Of a stretch of DNA of 64,000 bases, positions 35,217 through 46,928 are shown one piece after another. The translations under genes were made by a program, and so were the position numbers. Every line of letters begins with the position of its first letter. Position 1 is the stretch's first letter. Source of the stretch: Gammaproteobacteria bacterium (lineage in GTDB: Bacteria > Pseudomonadota > Gammaproteobacteria > JAJPIJ01); contig JAJVHZ010000001.1 of NCBI GenBank assembly GCA_022072255.1, forward strand, positions 83,656 to 147,655. The letters are read 5' to 3'. Under the pieces are notes generated by a model that was not told the origin of the DNA, did not search any database, and worked only from the letters and a program-made list of their open reading frames with translations.

Positions 35217-35957
35217 GTGCTTGGATCAACCATTCGGGAAGACATCAAGTGTGTTTTCGAGCGCGATCCCGCCGCTCGCTCTATCGTCGAAGTGCTGCTG
35301 GCCTATCCGGGTCTTCACTCCGTGTGGGTACACCGTGTTTCACATGCCCTATGGGTGCGTGGCTGGAACCGGACTGCCCGGGTCCTATCGCACGTTGCGC
35401 GATTTCTCACCGGAATCGAGATTCATCCCGGGGCGAGCATCGGCCGTCGCTTCTTCATCGACCACGGCATGGGCGTGGTGATCGGCGAGACGTCCGAGAT
35501 TGGTGAAGATTGCACGCTTTATCATGGAGTTACGCTGGGTGGCACGAGCTGGCAGAAGGGCAAGCGACACCCGACGCTTGAAAACGGTGTAGTCGTGGGT
35601 GCCGGCGCCAAGATACTGGGGCCAATTACCATCGGTGCTGGCGCGCGCGTGGGGTCCAACGCGGTGGTCGTCAAAGATGTGCCGGCCGGGGCCAGCGTGG
35701 TCGGAGTTCCCGGGCACGTGGTGTCCGAGCGCAAGGAGCGCGAACGGCACCGGGAGGAAATGGCCCGCCGGATCGGTTTCGAGGCCTATGGCCAGACCAA
35801 GGACATGCCGGACCCGGTGGCCAGCGCGATCGATTCGTTGCTCGATCATATCCACAACATCGAGCAGCGCATGGAAAGCATGCAGAAGCAGCTTCGCGAG
35901 GACGAGGAAAAGGTCTCGCAAGCCTTTAATCATAAACAAAAAGTCTCTAACCAGTAA
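35217..35957 (+). CDS. cysE: Serine O-acetyltransferase (GTG start)
   Basis: [90 protein letters not shown]-terminal coiled coil. Confidence 0.95.
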   Translation: MLGSTIREDIKCVFERDPAARSIVEVLLAYPGLHSVWVHRVSHALWVRGWNRTARVLSHVARFLTGIEIHPGASIGRRFFIDHGMGVVIGETSEIGEDCTLYHGVTLGGTSWQKGKRHPTLENGVVVGAGAKILGPITIGAGARVGSNAVVVKDVPAGASVVGVPGHVVSERKERERHREEMARRIGFEAYGQTKDMPDPVASAIDSLLDHIHNIEQRMESMQKQLREDEEKVSQAFNHKQKVSNQ

Positions 35958-36015
35958 GCCCCACTAGCGATGCGAATCAGGCCGCGACGAGCGGCCCGCG
36001 GAACCTCGCGCCCCG

Positions 36016-36040
36016 ATAGTTGACTAATTTAGTCAGCTAT
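36016..36040 (+). promoter_or_regulatory. IscR type-1 binding site
   Basis: ATAGTTGACTAATTTAGTCAGCTAT matches ATASYYGACTRWWWYAGTCRRSTAT at all 25 positions; 42 bp upstream of iscR ATG. Confidence 0.9.
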
Positions 36041-36082
36041 GGAATCCTGCGCAGCCATCATTCTGAGGGGTCATCCGGATCC

Positions 36083-36571
36083 ATGCGACTGACAACCCGC
36101 GGCCGCTATGCGGTCACCGCCATGCTCGATCTTGCGCTGCACAACGACAGCGGTCCGATCGCGCTTTCGGACATCGCCCAGCGCCAGGACATCTCGCTGA
36201 CCTATCTCGAGCAACTCTTTGCCCGGTTGCGCCGGCGCAATCTGGTGAGCAGCGCACGCGGCCCGCGAGGCGGTTATCGATTGTCCAAGCCGCTCGATCA
36301 GATCTCCGTCGCGGACGTTATCGCGGCCGTGGACGAGTCCGTTGACGCGACCCGCTGCGGCGGGGCCAAGAACTGCCACGGCAAGGAGCGCTGCCTGACC
36401 CACGACCTCTGGGAAGAATTGAGCCACGAAATCGTATCCTTCCTGGGCAGAATCAGCCTGGGGATGCTGGCGGCGCGTGGAATGCGCCGGGAGAGCAATC
36501 GCATGGAATCCGCAGCCCATAACGGGACGTATTCCGTGCCGGTCTGGAGAATACACGGTAAGCGAGGCTGA
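36083..36571 (+). CDS. iscR: Fe-S cluster assembly regulator IscR (Rrf2 family)
   Basis: [20 protein letters not shown]...[56 protein letters not shown] with the three-Cys ligand set. Confidence 0.97.
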   Translation: MRLTTRGRYAVTAMLDLALHNDSGPIALSDIAQRQDISLTYLEQLFARLRRRNLVSSARGPRGGYRLSKPLDQISVADVIAAVDESVDATRCGGAKNCHGKERCLTHDLWEELSHEIVSFLGRISLGMLAARGMRRESNRMESAAHNGTYSVPVWRIHGKRG

Positions 36572-36576
36572 GAACC

Positions 36577-36909
36577 ATGGCGCAATTGTCCGTCACACTT
36601 ACCAGTCGCGCAGCCGCGCACATCAAGCGCTATTTGTCTGCACAGGGAAACGCGCAAGGGTTGCGCCTGGGCGTCAAGACGACAGGTTGCTCCGGTCTGT
36701 CGTATACCGTTGCGCCGGCGACCGAGTTCGGCGCCACCGACCGTGTGTTTGACTGTGATGGCGTGAAGATCGTAGTCGCGGCCGAGGATCTTCCGTATAT
36801 CGCCGGCATGGAGGTCGATTACGTGCGCGAGGGCCTGAACGAAAACTTCAGGTTCAGCAATCCGAACGTCAAGGCCACCTGCGGCTGCGGCGAGAGCTTC
36901 ACGGTCTAG
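36577..36909 (+). CDS. A-type Fe-S carrier (IscA/SufA family)
   Basis: [18 protein letters not shown]...[16 protein letters not shown] (C...CGCG). Confidence 0.93.
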   Translation: MAQLSVTLTSRAAAHIKRYLSAQGNAQGLRLGVKTTGCSGLSYTVAPATEFGATDRVFDCDGVKIVVAAEDLPYIAGMEVDYVREGLNENFRFSNPNVKATCGCGESFTV

Positions 36910-36928
36910 GAACAGAGACAGTCATCGA

Positions 36929-38377
36929 ATGGCAACTTCCGCGAACGACGTCGAGGCCCTGATCAGCAAGGGCTACAAGGCTGGCTTCATTACCGAGGTC
37001 GAGTCCGATACGGCGCCCCCAGGGCTGAACGAGGATGTCATCCGCCTCATATCCTCCAAGAAGAACGAGCCCGAGTGGCTGCTCGAGTGGCGGCTCGGCG
37101 CTTTCCGGCAGTGGCTGAAGAAGGAGGCGCCACGGTGGGCACACGTTCGACACCAACCGATCGACTATCAGGCCATCTCGTATTACTCCGCGCCGAAATC
37201 CAGAAAAGACGGCCCAAAGAGTCTGGATGAGGTCGATCCGAAGCTGCTCGAAACCTATGAAAAGCTCGGCATCCCACTGCGTGAGCGCGAGATCCTGGCT
37301 GGCGTAGCGGTGGATGCGGTCTTCGACAGCGTTTCCGTCGCGACGACGTTCCGCGAGAAGCTCGCCGAGGCCGGCGTCATTTTCTGCTCTTTCTCGGAGG
37401 CGGTACAGAATCATCCGGAGCTCGTGCGAAAGTATCTTGGTTCGGTCGTTCCCGTGGCAGACAACTTTTACGCCGCGCTCAACTCCGCCGTGTTCAGCGA
37501 TGGCTCTTTCTGCTACATCCCGAAGGGCGTGCGCTGCCCGATGGAGTTGTCGACCTATTTCAGGATCAACGCGGCGAAGACGGGACAGTTCGAGCGCACG
37601 CTCATCGTGGCTGAGGAAGGCAGTTACGTGAGCTACCTCGAAGGCTGCACCGCGCCCATGCGGGACGAGAATCAGCTGCATGCCGCCGTCGTCGAACTGG
37701 TTGCCATGAAGGACGCCCGCATCAAGTATTCGACGGTGCAGAACTGGTACCCGGGAGATGAAGAGGGCAGGGGCGGGATCTACAACTTCGTCACCAAGCG
37801 CGGCGAGTGCCGGGGCGAGAACTCGCAGATTTCGTGGACCCAGGTGGAAACCGGATCGGCGATTACGTGGAAGTATCCGAGCTGTGTGCTGACTGGCGAC
37901 AACTCGACGGGGGAGTTCTATTCGGTTGCGCTGACGAACAACTGTCAGCAGGCGGACACCGGAACCAAGATGATTCACATCGGCAGGAATACCCGCAGCA
38001 CGATCATCTCGAAGGGCATCTCCGCGGGCCGTGGACAGAACGCCTACCGCGGGCTGGTCAAGGTTACCAAGGGCGCGGACAACGCCCGCAACTACACACA
38101 GTGCGACTCGCTTCTGATCGGGCCGAAATGCGGGGCGCATACATTCCCGTACATCGAGGTCAAGAACCCGACGGCCAGGGTCGAGCATGAGGCCACTACC
38201 TCCAAGGTCAGCGAGGATCAGCTGTTCTACTGCCGCAGTCGCGGAATCTCCCGGGAGGACGCCCTTAACATGATCGTCAACGGCTTTTGTAGAGAGGTGT
38301 TCAAGGAATTGCCGATGGAATTCGCCGTGGAGGCGCAGAAATTGTTGGGCGTGAGCCTGGAGGGTGCAGTCGGTTGA
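36929..38377 (+). CDS. sufB: Fe-S cluster assembly protein SufB
   Basis: [71 protein letters not shown]. Confidence 0.98.
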   Translation: MATSANDVEALISKGYKAGFITEVESDTAPPGLNEDVIRLISSKKNEPEWLLEWRLGAFRQWLKKEAPRWAHVRHQPIDYQAISYYSAPKSRKDGPKSLDEVDPKLLETYEKLGIPLREREILAGVAVDAVFDSVSVATTFREKLAEAGVIFCSFSEAVQNHPELVRKYLGSVVPVADNFYAALNSAVFSDGSFCYIPKGVRCPMELSTYFRINAAKTGQFERTLIVAEEGSYVSYLEGCTAPMRDENQLHAAVVELVAMKDARIKYSTVQNWYPGDEEGRGGIYNFVTKRGECRGENSQISWTQVETGSAITWKYPSCVLTGDNSTGEFYSVALTNNCQQADTGTKMIHIGRNTRSTIISKGISAGRGQNAYRGLVKVTKGADNARNYTQCDSLLIGPKCGAHTFPYIEVKNPTARVEHEATTSKVSEDQLFYCRSRGISREDALNMIVNGFCREVFKELPMEFAVEAQKLLGVSLEGAVG

Positions 38378-38415
38378 CGGCGCCTCGCATGAATATGAGC
38401 AATGGTGAAATGACA

Positions 38416-39161
<746 letters not shown>

Positions 39162-39165
<4 letters not shown>

Positions 39166-40487
39166 GTACAGCTGCAACGGCCAATTTGCTGCCGGAATTC
39201 GAGCGCGTCTCCGCGAGTCTGCCAGGCGATGCGCGCGTCGCTGAGCGGCGCCGCGCGGCCCTCGCCCGCTTTGCGGCCAGCGGCTTCCCGTCTCAGAGGG
39301 ACGAGGCGTGGCGCTATACCAGCACCGCCGGCCTGGCGAGGCGAAAGCACAGTGTGGCGATAGACACTCCGGTCAACCTGGCGCGGGGGCGCGCCGCGCT
39401 CGCCGCCGCGGGTGCATGGGACGGCCCGCAGTGCGTGTTCGTCGACGGCAGTCATCGACCGGATCTGTCGAACGCGGTTGCGGCTGCGGGCCTGCGTATC
39501 CGGCCGTTTGCCGCGGCAGTGGCAGAGGACGGCCGGATTGGCGAACGCTTCGCGGGGTGGGGTGGCGAGGAACTCTCGCCGATGATCTCCCTGAACGCGG
39601 CGTTCGCCGCCGACGGCGTCGTGATCGACGTTGCTGATGGCGCAGAACACGGCGAGCCCCTGCGCCTGCTATTCGTGATGACGGCAGATGTCCGGGACCG
39701 CGCCGTCTTTCCACGGGTCATCGTCAGGGCCGGTCAGCGCTCGAGTCTGGCTGTGGTGGAGCAGTATGTCGGAGAATCGGCGGCAGACGGTTTCACGAAC
39801 ACTGTCACGCAAATACACGCCGGGGAAGGCGCACGCGTTACGCACTACCGCCTGCAGGACGAGTCACCGAAGGCCTACCACGTCGGCAATCTGATCGTAA
39901 GTCAGGAACGGGCGAGCGAGGTAGTTTCGCATTCGCTGTCGTTCGGCGCGCTATTGGCGCGCCAGGACATACACATCATGCTCAGCGGCCCGGAATCGTC
40001 AGTAACCCTGAACGGGCTGTACATGGCGGAGGGGAGGCAGCACGTCGATCACCACACGCGGATTGATCATTTCGAGCCAACCACGCGCAGCGAGGAGTAT
40101 TACAAGGGCATCCTTGGAGGTCACGGCCGAGGTGTGTTCAATGGCAAGGTCGTGGTGCACCAGCACGCAATCAAGACCGATGCGCAGCAGTCGAACAAGA
40201 ATCTGCTGTTATCGAATGATGCCGAGGTCGACACGAAGCCCGAGCTGGAGATTTATGCCGACGACGTCAAATGCGCGCATGGCGCCACGGTTGGACAGCT
40301 CGACGAGGATGCGCTGTTCTATCTTCGGTCGCGCGGACTGGACGAGAGCGCGGCGCGCGCCCTGCTCACCTACGCCTTCGCTGGTGACATTTTGGGGCGG
40401 CTCGGCATCGCACGACTTCAGAAGGAGTTGGCCGCGCGAATAGCCGGGCGCCTGCCTGGCGCCGCAGAGTTCCTGGAGGCGGTATGA
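39162..40487 (+). CDS. sufD: Fe-S cluster assembly protein SufD
   Basis: [91 protein letters not shown]. Confidence 0.98.
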
Positions 40488-41749
40488 GCGTGGTCGCGCC
40501 GAGTGTCGCGGACTCGGGTCCGGGGGCGGCGGGGGACCTGGAAGGTCTGCGCGCGGATTTTCCGATCCTGCGGACGAAGGTTCGCGGCAAGCCTCTGGTG
40601 TATTTGGACAACGCCGCGACGACGCAGAAGCCGCACAGTGTCATCGATATAGAACGGCGTTACTACGAGGAATGGAACGCGAATATTCATCGCGGAGTGC
40701 ACTGGCTCAGCGAGAAGGCCACTCACGAGTATGAGCGCGCACGCGACACGGTCCGTGCCTTTCTCAACGCGCGTTCGCGCAGGGAGATCATCCATACACG
40801 CGGCACGACAGAATCGATAAACCTCGTCGCACAGAGCTTTGCCCGTCCACGCCTGCGCCCGGACGACGAGGTGCTCATCACCGAGATGGAGCATCACTCC
40901 AACATCGTGCCCTGGCAGATGGTCTGCCAGCTGACCGGCGCGCGGTTGAGGGTAGTCCCGATCACGGATGACGGCGAGCTCGTGGCGGGCGAATTCGAGC
41001 GTTCGCTCAACGAGCGGACTCGGATCGCCGCCATCGTGCACGTGTCGAACGCACTCGGTACGGTAAATCCCGTACGGCAAATGGTCGCGGCAGCGCACGC
41101 GCGAGGCGTGCCGGTATTGCTCGACGGTGCCCAGGCGGTGGCGCACATGCCCGTCGACGTGCAGGCCTTGGATTGTGATTTTTACGCGTTCTCCGGGCAC
41201 AAGATCTTCGGACCGACCGGCACGGGCATACTCTACGGGCGTGAGGATCTGCTGGAGAGCATGCCGCCTTACCAGGGCGGCGGCGACATGATCCGTACCG
41301 TGAGTTTCGAGAACACCACCTATGCGGACTTGCCGGCGAAGTTCGAGGCCGGGACTCCGAATATCGCGGGGGGCATAGGTCTCGGGGCGGCGATCGATTA
41401 CGTGCAAGCCGTCGGGCTGCAGCGCATAGGCGTCCTTGAGCACGAGTTGCTTCGTTACGCAACCGCGCGCGCCCTCGAGGTTCCCGGCCTTCGCATAGTT
41501 GGCCGGGCGCGCGAGAAGGCGGCGGTGCTTTCCTTCCTGCTCGGCGACATACATCCGCACGATGTCGGTACCATCCTCGATTCCGAGGGTATCGCGATCC
41601 GCACCGGGCACCACTGTGCCATGCCGGTCATGACCCGATACGGGATCCCGGCAACGGCGCGCGCCTCTTTCGCCTTCTACAACACGCGCGAAGAAGTCGA
41701 CCAGCTCTTCGTAGCGCTGGAGATCGCGAGAAGGGTGTTCACTCGATGA
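40484..41749 (+). CDS. sufS: Cysteine desulfurase SufS (type II)
   Basis: YLDNAATTQKP; DFYAFSGHKIFGPTGTGILYG; IAIRTGHHCAMPVMTRYG (active Cys). Confidence 0.97.
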   Translation: MSVVAPSVADSGPGAAGDLEGLRADFPILRTKVRGKPLVYLDNAATTQKPHSVIDIERRYYEEWNANIHRGVHWLSEKATHEYERARDTVRAFLNARSRREIIHTRGTTESINLVAQSFARPRLRPDDEVLITEMEHHSNIVPWQMVCQLTGARLRVVPITDDGELVAGEFERSLNERTRIAAIVHVSNALGTVNPVRQMVAAAHARGVPVLLDGAQAVAHMPVDVQALDCDFYAFSGHKIFGPTGTGILYGREDLLESMPPYQGGGDMIRTVSFENTTYADLPAKFEAGTPNIAGGIGLGAAIDYVQAVGLQRIGVLEHELLRYATARALEVPGLRIVGRAREKAAVLSFLLGDIHPHDVGTILDSEGIAIRTGHHCAMPVMTRYGIPATARASFAFYNTREEVDQLFVALEIARRVFTR

Positions 41750-42189
41750 TGGATTTGAACGATCTGTACCGCGAGGTGATCGTCGACCACAACCGCAGTC
41801 CGCGTAATTTTCGCCAGATGGCGGACGCGACCTGCATGGCGGCCGGCCACAATCCGCTGTGCGGTGACCAGCTCACGCTTTTTCTGAAGTTGAGGGATGA
41901 TGTGATCGAAGATGTCAGCTTCCAGGGCAGTGGCTGTGCGATCTCGATGGCATCGGCATCCCTGATGACAGAGATCCTCAAGGGCAAGAGCGAGTCCGAA
42001 GCCACTCGCCTGTTCGATAAATTCCACGCGCTGGTCACCGACGCCGGCGATGAGACCGACCCGGACCTTGGCAAACTTGCGGTGCTGGCCGGCGTGCGCC
42101 AGTACCCCTCCCGCATCAAGTGCGCGGTGTTGTCGTGGCACGCCATGAACGCCGCGCTGCATGGCGAAACCAGGGCGTCGACGGAATGA
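41746..42189 (+). CDS. sufU: SufU-type Fe-S scaffold / sulfurtransferase
   Basis: LYREVIVDHNRSPRNF; NPLCGDQLTLFL; SFQGSGCAISMASASLMTEIL; YPSRIKCAVLSWHAM; SufU-type insertion before the third Cys. Confidence 0.92.
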   Translation: MMDLNDLYREVIVDHNRSPRNFRQMADATCMAAGHNPLCGDQLTLFLKLRDDVIEDVSFQGSGCAISMASASLMTEILKGKSESEATRLFDKFHALVTDAGDETDPDLGKLAVLAGVRQYPSRIKCAVLSWHAMNAALHGETRASTE

Positions 42190-42271
42190 ACCGCCGTTGC
42201 GGAGCCGACCACACCATGAGTGTGGAAAACGATGGTTCCGCGGGGGATGGTCCGCGGATGGTGGATAACCA

Positions 42272-42832
42272 ATGAACGTTGCCGTGGATCCCTATACTCC
42301 GATCGCCATGACGCGCGATTGCGACGCCATTCTCATCCCGAGCGGCACTCCCATCCTGATCCAGGAGGGGACGAACGTTTACGTGACACAGGCGCTGGGA
42401 GGCAGCGTGACGGTCAACGTGAACGGAAATCTGGCGCGTATCGCCGGCAAGGATCTCGATGCGCTGGGCATGCAGGCACAGGGCGGAATTGCGGTCGAGG
42501 CGCGCGCCGATGGCAGCGTCGACGAGGACCTGGTCTGGATGCAGTTGCGCACATGCTATGACCCGGAAATACCGATCAATATCGTCGACCTGGGACTGGT
42601 GTACGAGTGCGATATCGCGCCGCTGCCGGAGAATGCCGGCAATCGCGTCAACGTTGTCATGACCCTGACCGCGCCGGGGTGCGGCATGGGCGAGTTCCTC
42701 GTACAGGACGTCAGAGAGAAACTCCTGCAGGTACCGAATGTCACCGACGTGAACGTCGAGCTCACCTTCGATCCACCGTGGACCCAGGACATGATGTCGG
42801 AGGCGGCGCGGCTGCAGACGGGCATGTATTGA
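42272..42832 (+). CDS. sufT: SufT, Fe-S maturation protein (MIP18/PaaD-like)
   Basis: LRTCYDPEIPINIVDLGLVYECDI...VVMTLTAPGCGMGEFLVQDVREKLLQVPNVTDVNVELTFDPPWTQDMMSEAARLQTGMY. Confidence 0.95.
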   Translation: MNVAVDPYTPIAMTRDCDAILIPSGTPILIQEGTNVYVTQALGGSVTVNVNGNLARIAGKDLDALGMQAQGGIAVEARADGSVDEDLVWMQLRTCYDPEIPINIVDLGLVYECDIAPLPENAGNRVNVVMTLTAPGCGMGEFLVQDVREKLLQVPNVTDVNVELTFDPPWTQDMMSEAARLQTGMY

Positions 42833-42901
42833 TGGCAGGATGGTTAGAAAAGGAATCCCGCCACGCATGGTCGGCGGGCGGGCAGGCCGGGGCTGACACG
42901 C

Positions 42902-43222
42902 ATGTCTGATTGGGTTGACGTCGCTACGACCGAAGAGCTCCCTCCCGGCGCCCGCCGGGTGGTCGACGTCGACGGCGTGCAGATACTGGTCGTCAATCTC
43001 GACGGTGAGTTCTTCGCTCTCGAGGACGTCTGTACGCACGACGGAACCCCCATCGACGAGGGTGATATCCACGGCGATGAAATCACCTGCCCGCGCCATG
43101 GGGCCCGCTTCTGTCTTCGAACCGGTGAAGCGCTTTGCGCCCCGGCCTATGAGCCGATCCCGACCTTTCCGGTCCGGATCCGCGCCGGCATATTGCAGGT
43201 CCGCGACCCTCGCTTCGACTAG
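42902..43222 (+). CDS. Rieske-type [2Fe-2S] ferredoxin
   Basis: CTHDGTPIDEGDIHGDEITCPRHGARF (CxH...CxxH Rieske motif). Confidence 0.93.
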   Translation: MSDWVDVATTEELPPGARRVVDVDGVQILVVNLDGEFFALEDVCTHDGTPIDEGDIHGDEITCPRHGARFCLRTGEALCAPAYEPIPTFPVRIRAGILQVRDPRFD

Positions 43223-43341
43223 GGGACGGTGCCCCCGTCTCGTCCGCACCGTTACTGCGGCGCAACAATGTTCCCCCTCGCTGCTTGTGTCCCTATAATT
43301 GCGCGGTTTTTCGCGGCCTCTCGTTTATCTAAGGCGTTGAA

Positions 43342-43770
43342 ATGGCTATCGAGCGCACGTTTTCCATCATCAAACCGGACGCGGTGGCGAAAAACAAGAT
43401 TGGCGAGATACTGGCGCGCCTGGAGAGCGGTGGCCTGCGGATCGTGGCCTGCAAGATGGTGCACATGAGTCGGGAGCTGGCGGAGACGATCTACCACGTT
43501 CATATCGGACGCCCGTTTTTCAAGGACTTGGTTGAGTTCATATCGTCCGGACCGGTAGTCTGCTCAGTCCTTGAAGGGGAGGATGCAATCACGAGAAACC
43601 GGGCCGTGATGGGCGCCACCGACCCGGCGAAGGCGGCTGCCGGTACAATCCGGGCGGATTTCGCCGAGAGCGTCACCCGCAATGCCGTGCATGGCTCGGA
43701 TAGCCCCGAATCGGCCCGTTACGAGATAAGCTGTATTTTTGGTCCCAACGAGCTCTGCAATCGCCCGTGA
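43342..43770 (+). CDS. ndk: Nucleoside diphosphate kinase
   Basis: [56 protein letters not shown] (active His). Confidence 0.98.
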   Translation: MAIERTFSIIKPDAVAKNKIGEILARLESGGLRIVACKMVHMSRELAETIYHVHIGRPFFKDLVEFISSGPVVCSVLEGEDAITRNRAVMGATDPAKAAAGTIRADFAESVTRNAVHGSDSPESARYEISCIFGPNELCNRP

Positions 43771-44873
43771 GTATTCGCCCCTCAGAGAGAACCAACGTCT
43801 TCGATCTGGACCGCCCGAGCATGGCGGAGCTGCTGCGCGAGCTGGACGAGCCGGCGTTTCGCGCCACGCAGATCGTCAAATGGGTGCATCAACACGGCGT
43901 GGCCGATTTCGAGCAGATGACGAATCTGGGCAAGACGCTGCGGCAGCGGCTCTCCGAGTGCATGAGCGTCGAGTTGCCGGAGGTGGTCACCGAGCAGATC
44001 TCGAACGACGGCACCCGCAAATGGATGCTGCGTGTTGCCGGTGGCCAGGCGATAGAGACCGTGTACATTCCCGAGGCCGACCGGGGCACTCTTTGCGTGT
44101 CCTCGCAAGTGGGCTGCCCGCTCGAATGCAGCTTCTGCGCGACTGGACGGCAGGGATTCAGCCGCAACCTGAGCACCGCCGAGATCATCGGGCAATTGTG
44201 GATCGCGGCCCGCTCGCTCGGCCAGTTTCCTCGTCCCGAGCGCCGCCCGATCAGCAACATCGTGTTCATGGGCATGGGGGAGCCTCTGCTCAACTTCGAC
44301 AATGTCCTGCGCGCCATCGATCTGATGCTCGACGACAACGCCTACGGATTGTCGCGCCGCCGGGTCACCGTCAGCACCGCCGGCATGGTCCCGCAGATGG
44401 ACCGGCTCAAGCAGGCGAGCCCGGTGAGTCTGGCGGTGTCGCTGCACGCTCCGGACGACGATTTGCGCAACGAGCTCGTACCGCTCAATCGAACCTATCC
44501 GCTGGCGGATCTGCTGTCCGCGTGCAAGCGATTCGCCGAGAATTACACGCACGAAAGCATCACCTTCGAGTACACGATGCTCGACGGAGTCAACGATACG
44601 CCGGCGCACGCGCGAGGGCTCGTCCGCGTGCTGAACGGCATCCCTTCGAAGGTGAACCTCATCCCGTGGAATCCGTTTCCGGGCGGCGGTTATCGCCGGT
44701 CCAGCGCCGAGGCGATCGAGCGATTCCGCGCCGTCCTGCAGCGAGCGGGTGTAATCACTCTCACCCGCAAGACGCGCGGCGATGACATCGACGCGGCCTG
44801 CGGGCAGCTGGTGGGCAAGGTGCAAGCTCGCGCGGCGCGCTATCATCGAACTTCCACCGGGGCATCATCCTAG
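43767..44873 (+). CDS. rlmN: Dual-specificity 23S rRNA/tRNA A-C2 methyltransferase RlmN (GTG start)
   Basis: [34 protein letters not shown] radical-SAM motif; [21 protein letters not shown]. Confidence 0.97.
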   Translation: MSIRPSERTNVFDLDRPSMAELLRELDEPAFRATQIVKWVHQHGVADFEQMTNLGKTLRQRLSECMSVELPEVVTEQISNDGTRKWMLRVAGGQAIETVYIPEADRGTLCVSSQVGCPLECSFCATGRQGFSRNLSTAEIIGQLWIAARSLGQFPRPERRPISNIVFMGMGEPLLNFDNVLRAIDLMLDDNAYGLSRRRVTVSTAGMVPQMDRLKQASPVSLAVSLHAPDDDLRNELVPLNRTYPLADLLSACKRFAENYTHESITFEYTMLDGVNDTPAHARGLVRVLNGIPSKVNLIPWNPFPGGGYRRSSAEAIERFRAVLQRAGVITLTRKTRGDDIDAACGQLVGKVQARAARYHRTSTGASS

Positions 44874-44887
44874 GAGGCCTTAATCGC

Positions 44888-45676
44888 ATGAGCACCCGAA
44901 ATAGCATCCTCGCCGGGGTCGCGCTGGCGCTCACCTTGAGCGGTTGCGCCAATCAGGCCGGCGTAAAGGAGGGCGGCGAGGGGGCGATCGCAACCGAGAT
45001 CCGCAGCACCGACCGATTGGCCGAGATCAACACGCAGCTCGGCGTCGAATACATGAAGGACGGCAAGTACGAGACCGCTCTCAAGAAGCTTGAAAAGGCG
45101 ATCGAGATCGACAGCAATTATGCACGCGCCTATGACGTGCTCGGTTTGTTGTACACGCGATTGGGCGAAAACGCCGATGCCGAGAAGAATTTCAAGCGGG
45201 CCCTGCAGCTGGCCCCGGGCGATTCCAGCATACTGAACAACTATGGCCAGTTCCTCTGCCGCAACGGCAAGGCGGCCGAGGGTCAGGCGATGTTCGCCAA
45301 AGCGGTGGAGAATCCCTTGTACCAGACGCCGGAGAACACCTACACGAACGCGGCCATTTGTGCGCTGGAGCAGCAGAAGGACCGGCCGGCCGCGCAGGAG
45401 TTTCTGCGCAAGGCGCTGGAGAGGAATCCCGAGATGCCGGTCGCACTGCTGCGGATGAGCCAGGTGACCTACGAGTCCAACAATTACATGGCGGCGAAGG
45501 GATATTTCGAGCGTTACAAACAGGTCGCCAGCCACACGCCGGAGAGCCTGTATCTTGGCGTGCAGATCGAGCAGAAGCTCGGCGATAGCGAGGCTGCCGA
45601 CAATTACGCGGCGCTGCTGAAGGAAGAGTTTCCCGACTCGCAGGAAACGCATCAACTCATGAAGAGCGAGCAATGA
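44888..45676 (+). CDS. pilF: Type IV pilus biogenesis TPR lipoprotein PilF/PilW
   Basis: Lipobox LTLSGCAN; TPRs (AEINTQLGVEYMKDGKYETALKKLEKAIEIDSNYARAYDVLGLLY). Confidence 0.93.
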   Translation: MSTRNSILAGVALALTLSGCANQAGVKEGGEGAIATEIRSTDRLAEINTQLGVEYMKDGKYETALKKLEKAIEIDSNYARAYDVLGLLYTRLGENADAEKNFKRALQLAPGDSSILNNYGQFLCRNGKAAEGQAMFAKAVENPLYQTPENTYTNAAICALEQQKDRPAAQEFLRKALERNPEMPVALLRMSQVTYESNNYMAAKGYFERYKQVASHTPESLYLGVQIEQKLGDSEAADNYAALLKEEFPDSQETHQLMKSEQ

Positions 45677-46878
45677 ACGCGCGATCGGCCCGTGACGACG
45701 CGTACGAGGAAGAGGGGGCCGTCGCCTCGCTGCAGCACCTTGGTCAGAAACTGCGGCAGGCCCGGGAGGCACGCGGACTGAACGTCCAGGACATCGCGGC
45801 GCGGCTCCATCTGTCCGCCAGCGTCGTCGCAACGATCGAGAACGGCGCTCTCGAGCAACTGCCCGCGGCAACCTATGCCCGCGGCTACATGCGCGCATAC
45901 GCGAATCTCGTCGGACTGAACCCGGATTCGCTGCTGGCGGCATACGACCAGTATGCAACCCAGCCGCCGGTGATCAATCCATTTGCCAGCACACCACAGC
46001 CGCAGGTCAAGGCGACCGACCTTCCCGTGCGAATGGTTACCTACGCGGTGATCGCCATCGTCGTGGGGCTACTTGGCGCGTGGCTATGGCAGTCGCACGA
46101 GCTGAGTTCGGTGGCATCCCTCAGCGTGCCGAAATGGGGTGCTGGCAGTGATGGCAAGGCCATTGTGACCGAGCCCGTCCCTACCGCCGTCTTGCCCCCG
46201 GCCGCTACCTCGCCGGCAGCGGGCGCCACTGACGTATTGTCGCAGGCGGCGGCCCCGACACCCGACGTTGCGGCGCAGCCGGTCGCCGGCCACGCGCCAC
46301 AGGGCGCTCCGGCCGGGACAGGGCCGGTCGAGGTCGAGGTGCAGCCGATCGAAACCCAGCAGCCCCCGGAGACCGCCGCGCCCTCGCCGTTGACGCCGCC
46401 GGCGCCGGGCGGCACCGCGGTCCCGGTGTGGGCCGATACTGCAGCGCCAATCTCGAATACCGCGCAGCCGATGCCCGGTCCTCAGCCGGTGTCCTCGCCG
46501 CCCGAGAGCGCGGCAATGCCGGCGCCCAGCGACGGATCGCTCGCCGAGGGGACCATTGCCGGTGTCGAACCGATCACGCCGGTGACGCCGACGATGCCGG
46601 AGGTGGCGCCGGACGGCGCGAAGGTGCTCAGCTTCGATCTCGCGGAAGACGCGTGGCTGGAGGTCACGGACGCCGAGGACAAGCGCCTGTATTACAACAT
46701 GGGCAAGCAGGGTAGCCGCATATCCGTCCAAGGCGTGATGCCGTACAGGGTAAAAGTCGGCAATGCGCCTGCCGTGAGCGTGAGCTTCGAGGGCCGGGCA
46801 CTGGACATCTCGGCATTTTCCTACGAATCCGTCGCGCGTTTCTCGGTGACTCCCGACGGCTTCCTCGCGCAGCCCTGA
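45673..46878 (+). CDS. rodZ: Cytoskeletal protein RodZ
   Basis: N-terminal HTH ([36 protein letters not shown]), TM, Pro/Ala-rich linker, C-terminal DUF4115-like domain. Confidence 0.93.
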   Translation: MNARSARDDAYEEEGAVASLQHLGQKLRQAREARGLNVQDIAARLHLSASVVATIENGALEQLPAATYARGYMRAYANLVGLNPDSLLAAYDQYATQPPVINPFASTPQPQVKATDLPVRMVTYAVIAIVVGLLGAWLWQSHELSSVASLSVPKWGAGSDGKAIVTEPVPTAVLPPAATSPAAGATDVLSQAAAPTPDVAAQPVAGHAPQGAPAGTGPVEVEVQPIETQQPPETAAPSPLTPPAPGGTAVPVWADTAAPISNTAQPMPGPQPVSSPPESAAMPAPSDGSLAEGTIAGVEPITPVTPTMPEVAPDGAKVLSFDLAEDAWLEVTDAEDKRLYYNMGKQGSRISVQGVMPYRVKVGNAPAVSVSFEGRALDISAFSYESVARFSVTPDGFLAQP

Positions 46879-46928
46879 ATCACTGGCCCCGCCTACCCAT
46901 ACACGCCATCGCGCAAGGCAGAACTCTC

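Noticed and set aside
35980-35996. GGCCGC-GACGA-GCGGCC hairpin after cysE as a terminator
   Set aside because: No T-tract follows; could be a Rho-type or processing element but cannot be supported from sequence alone.
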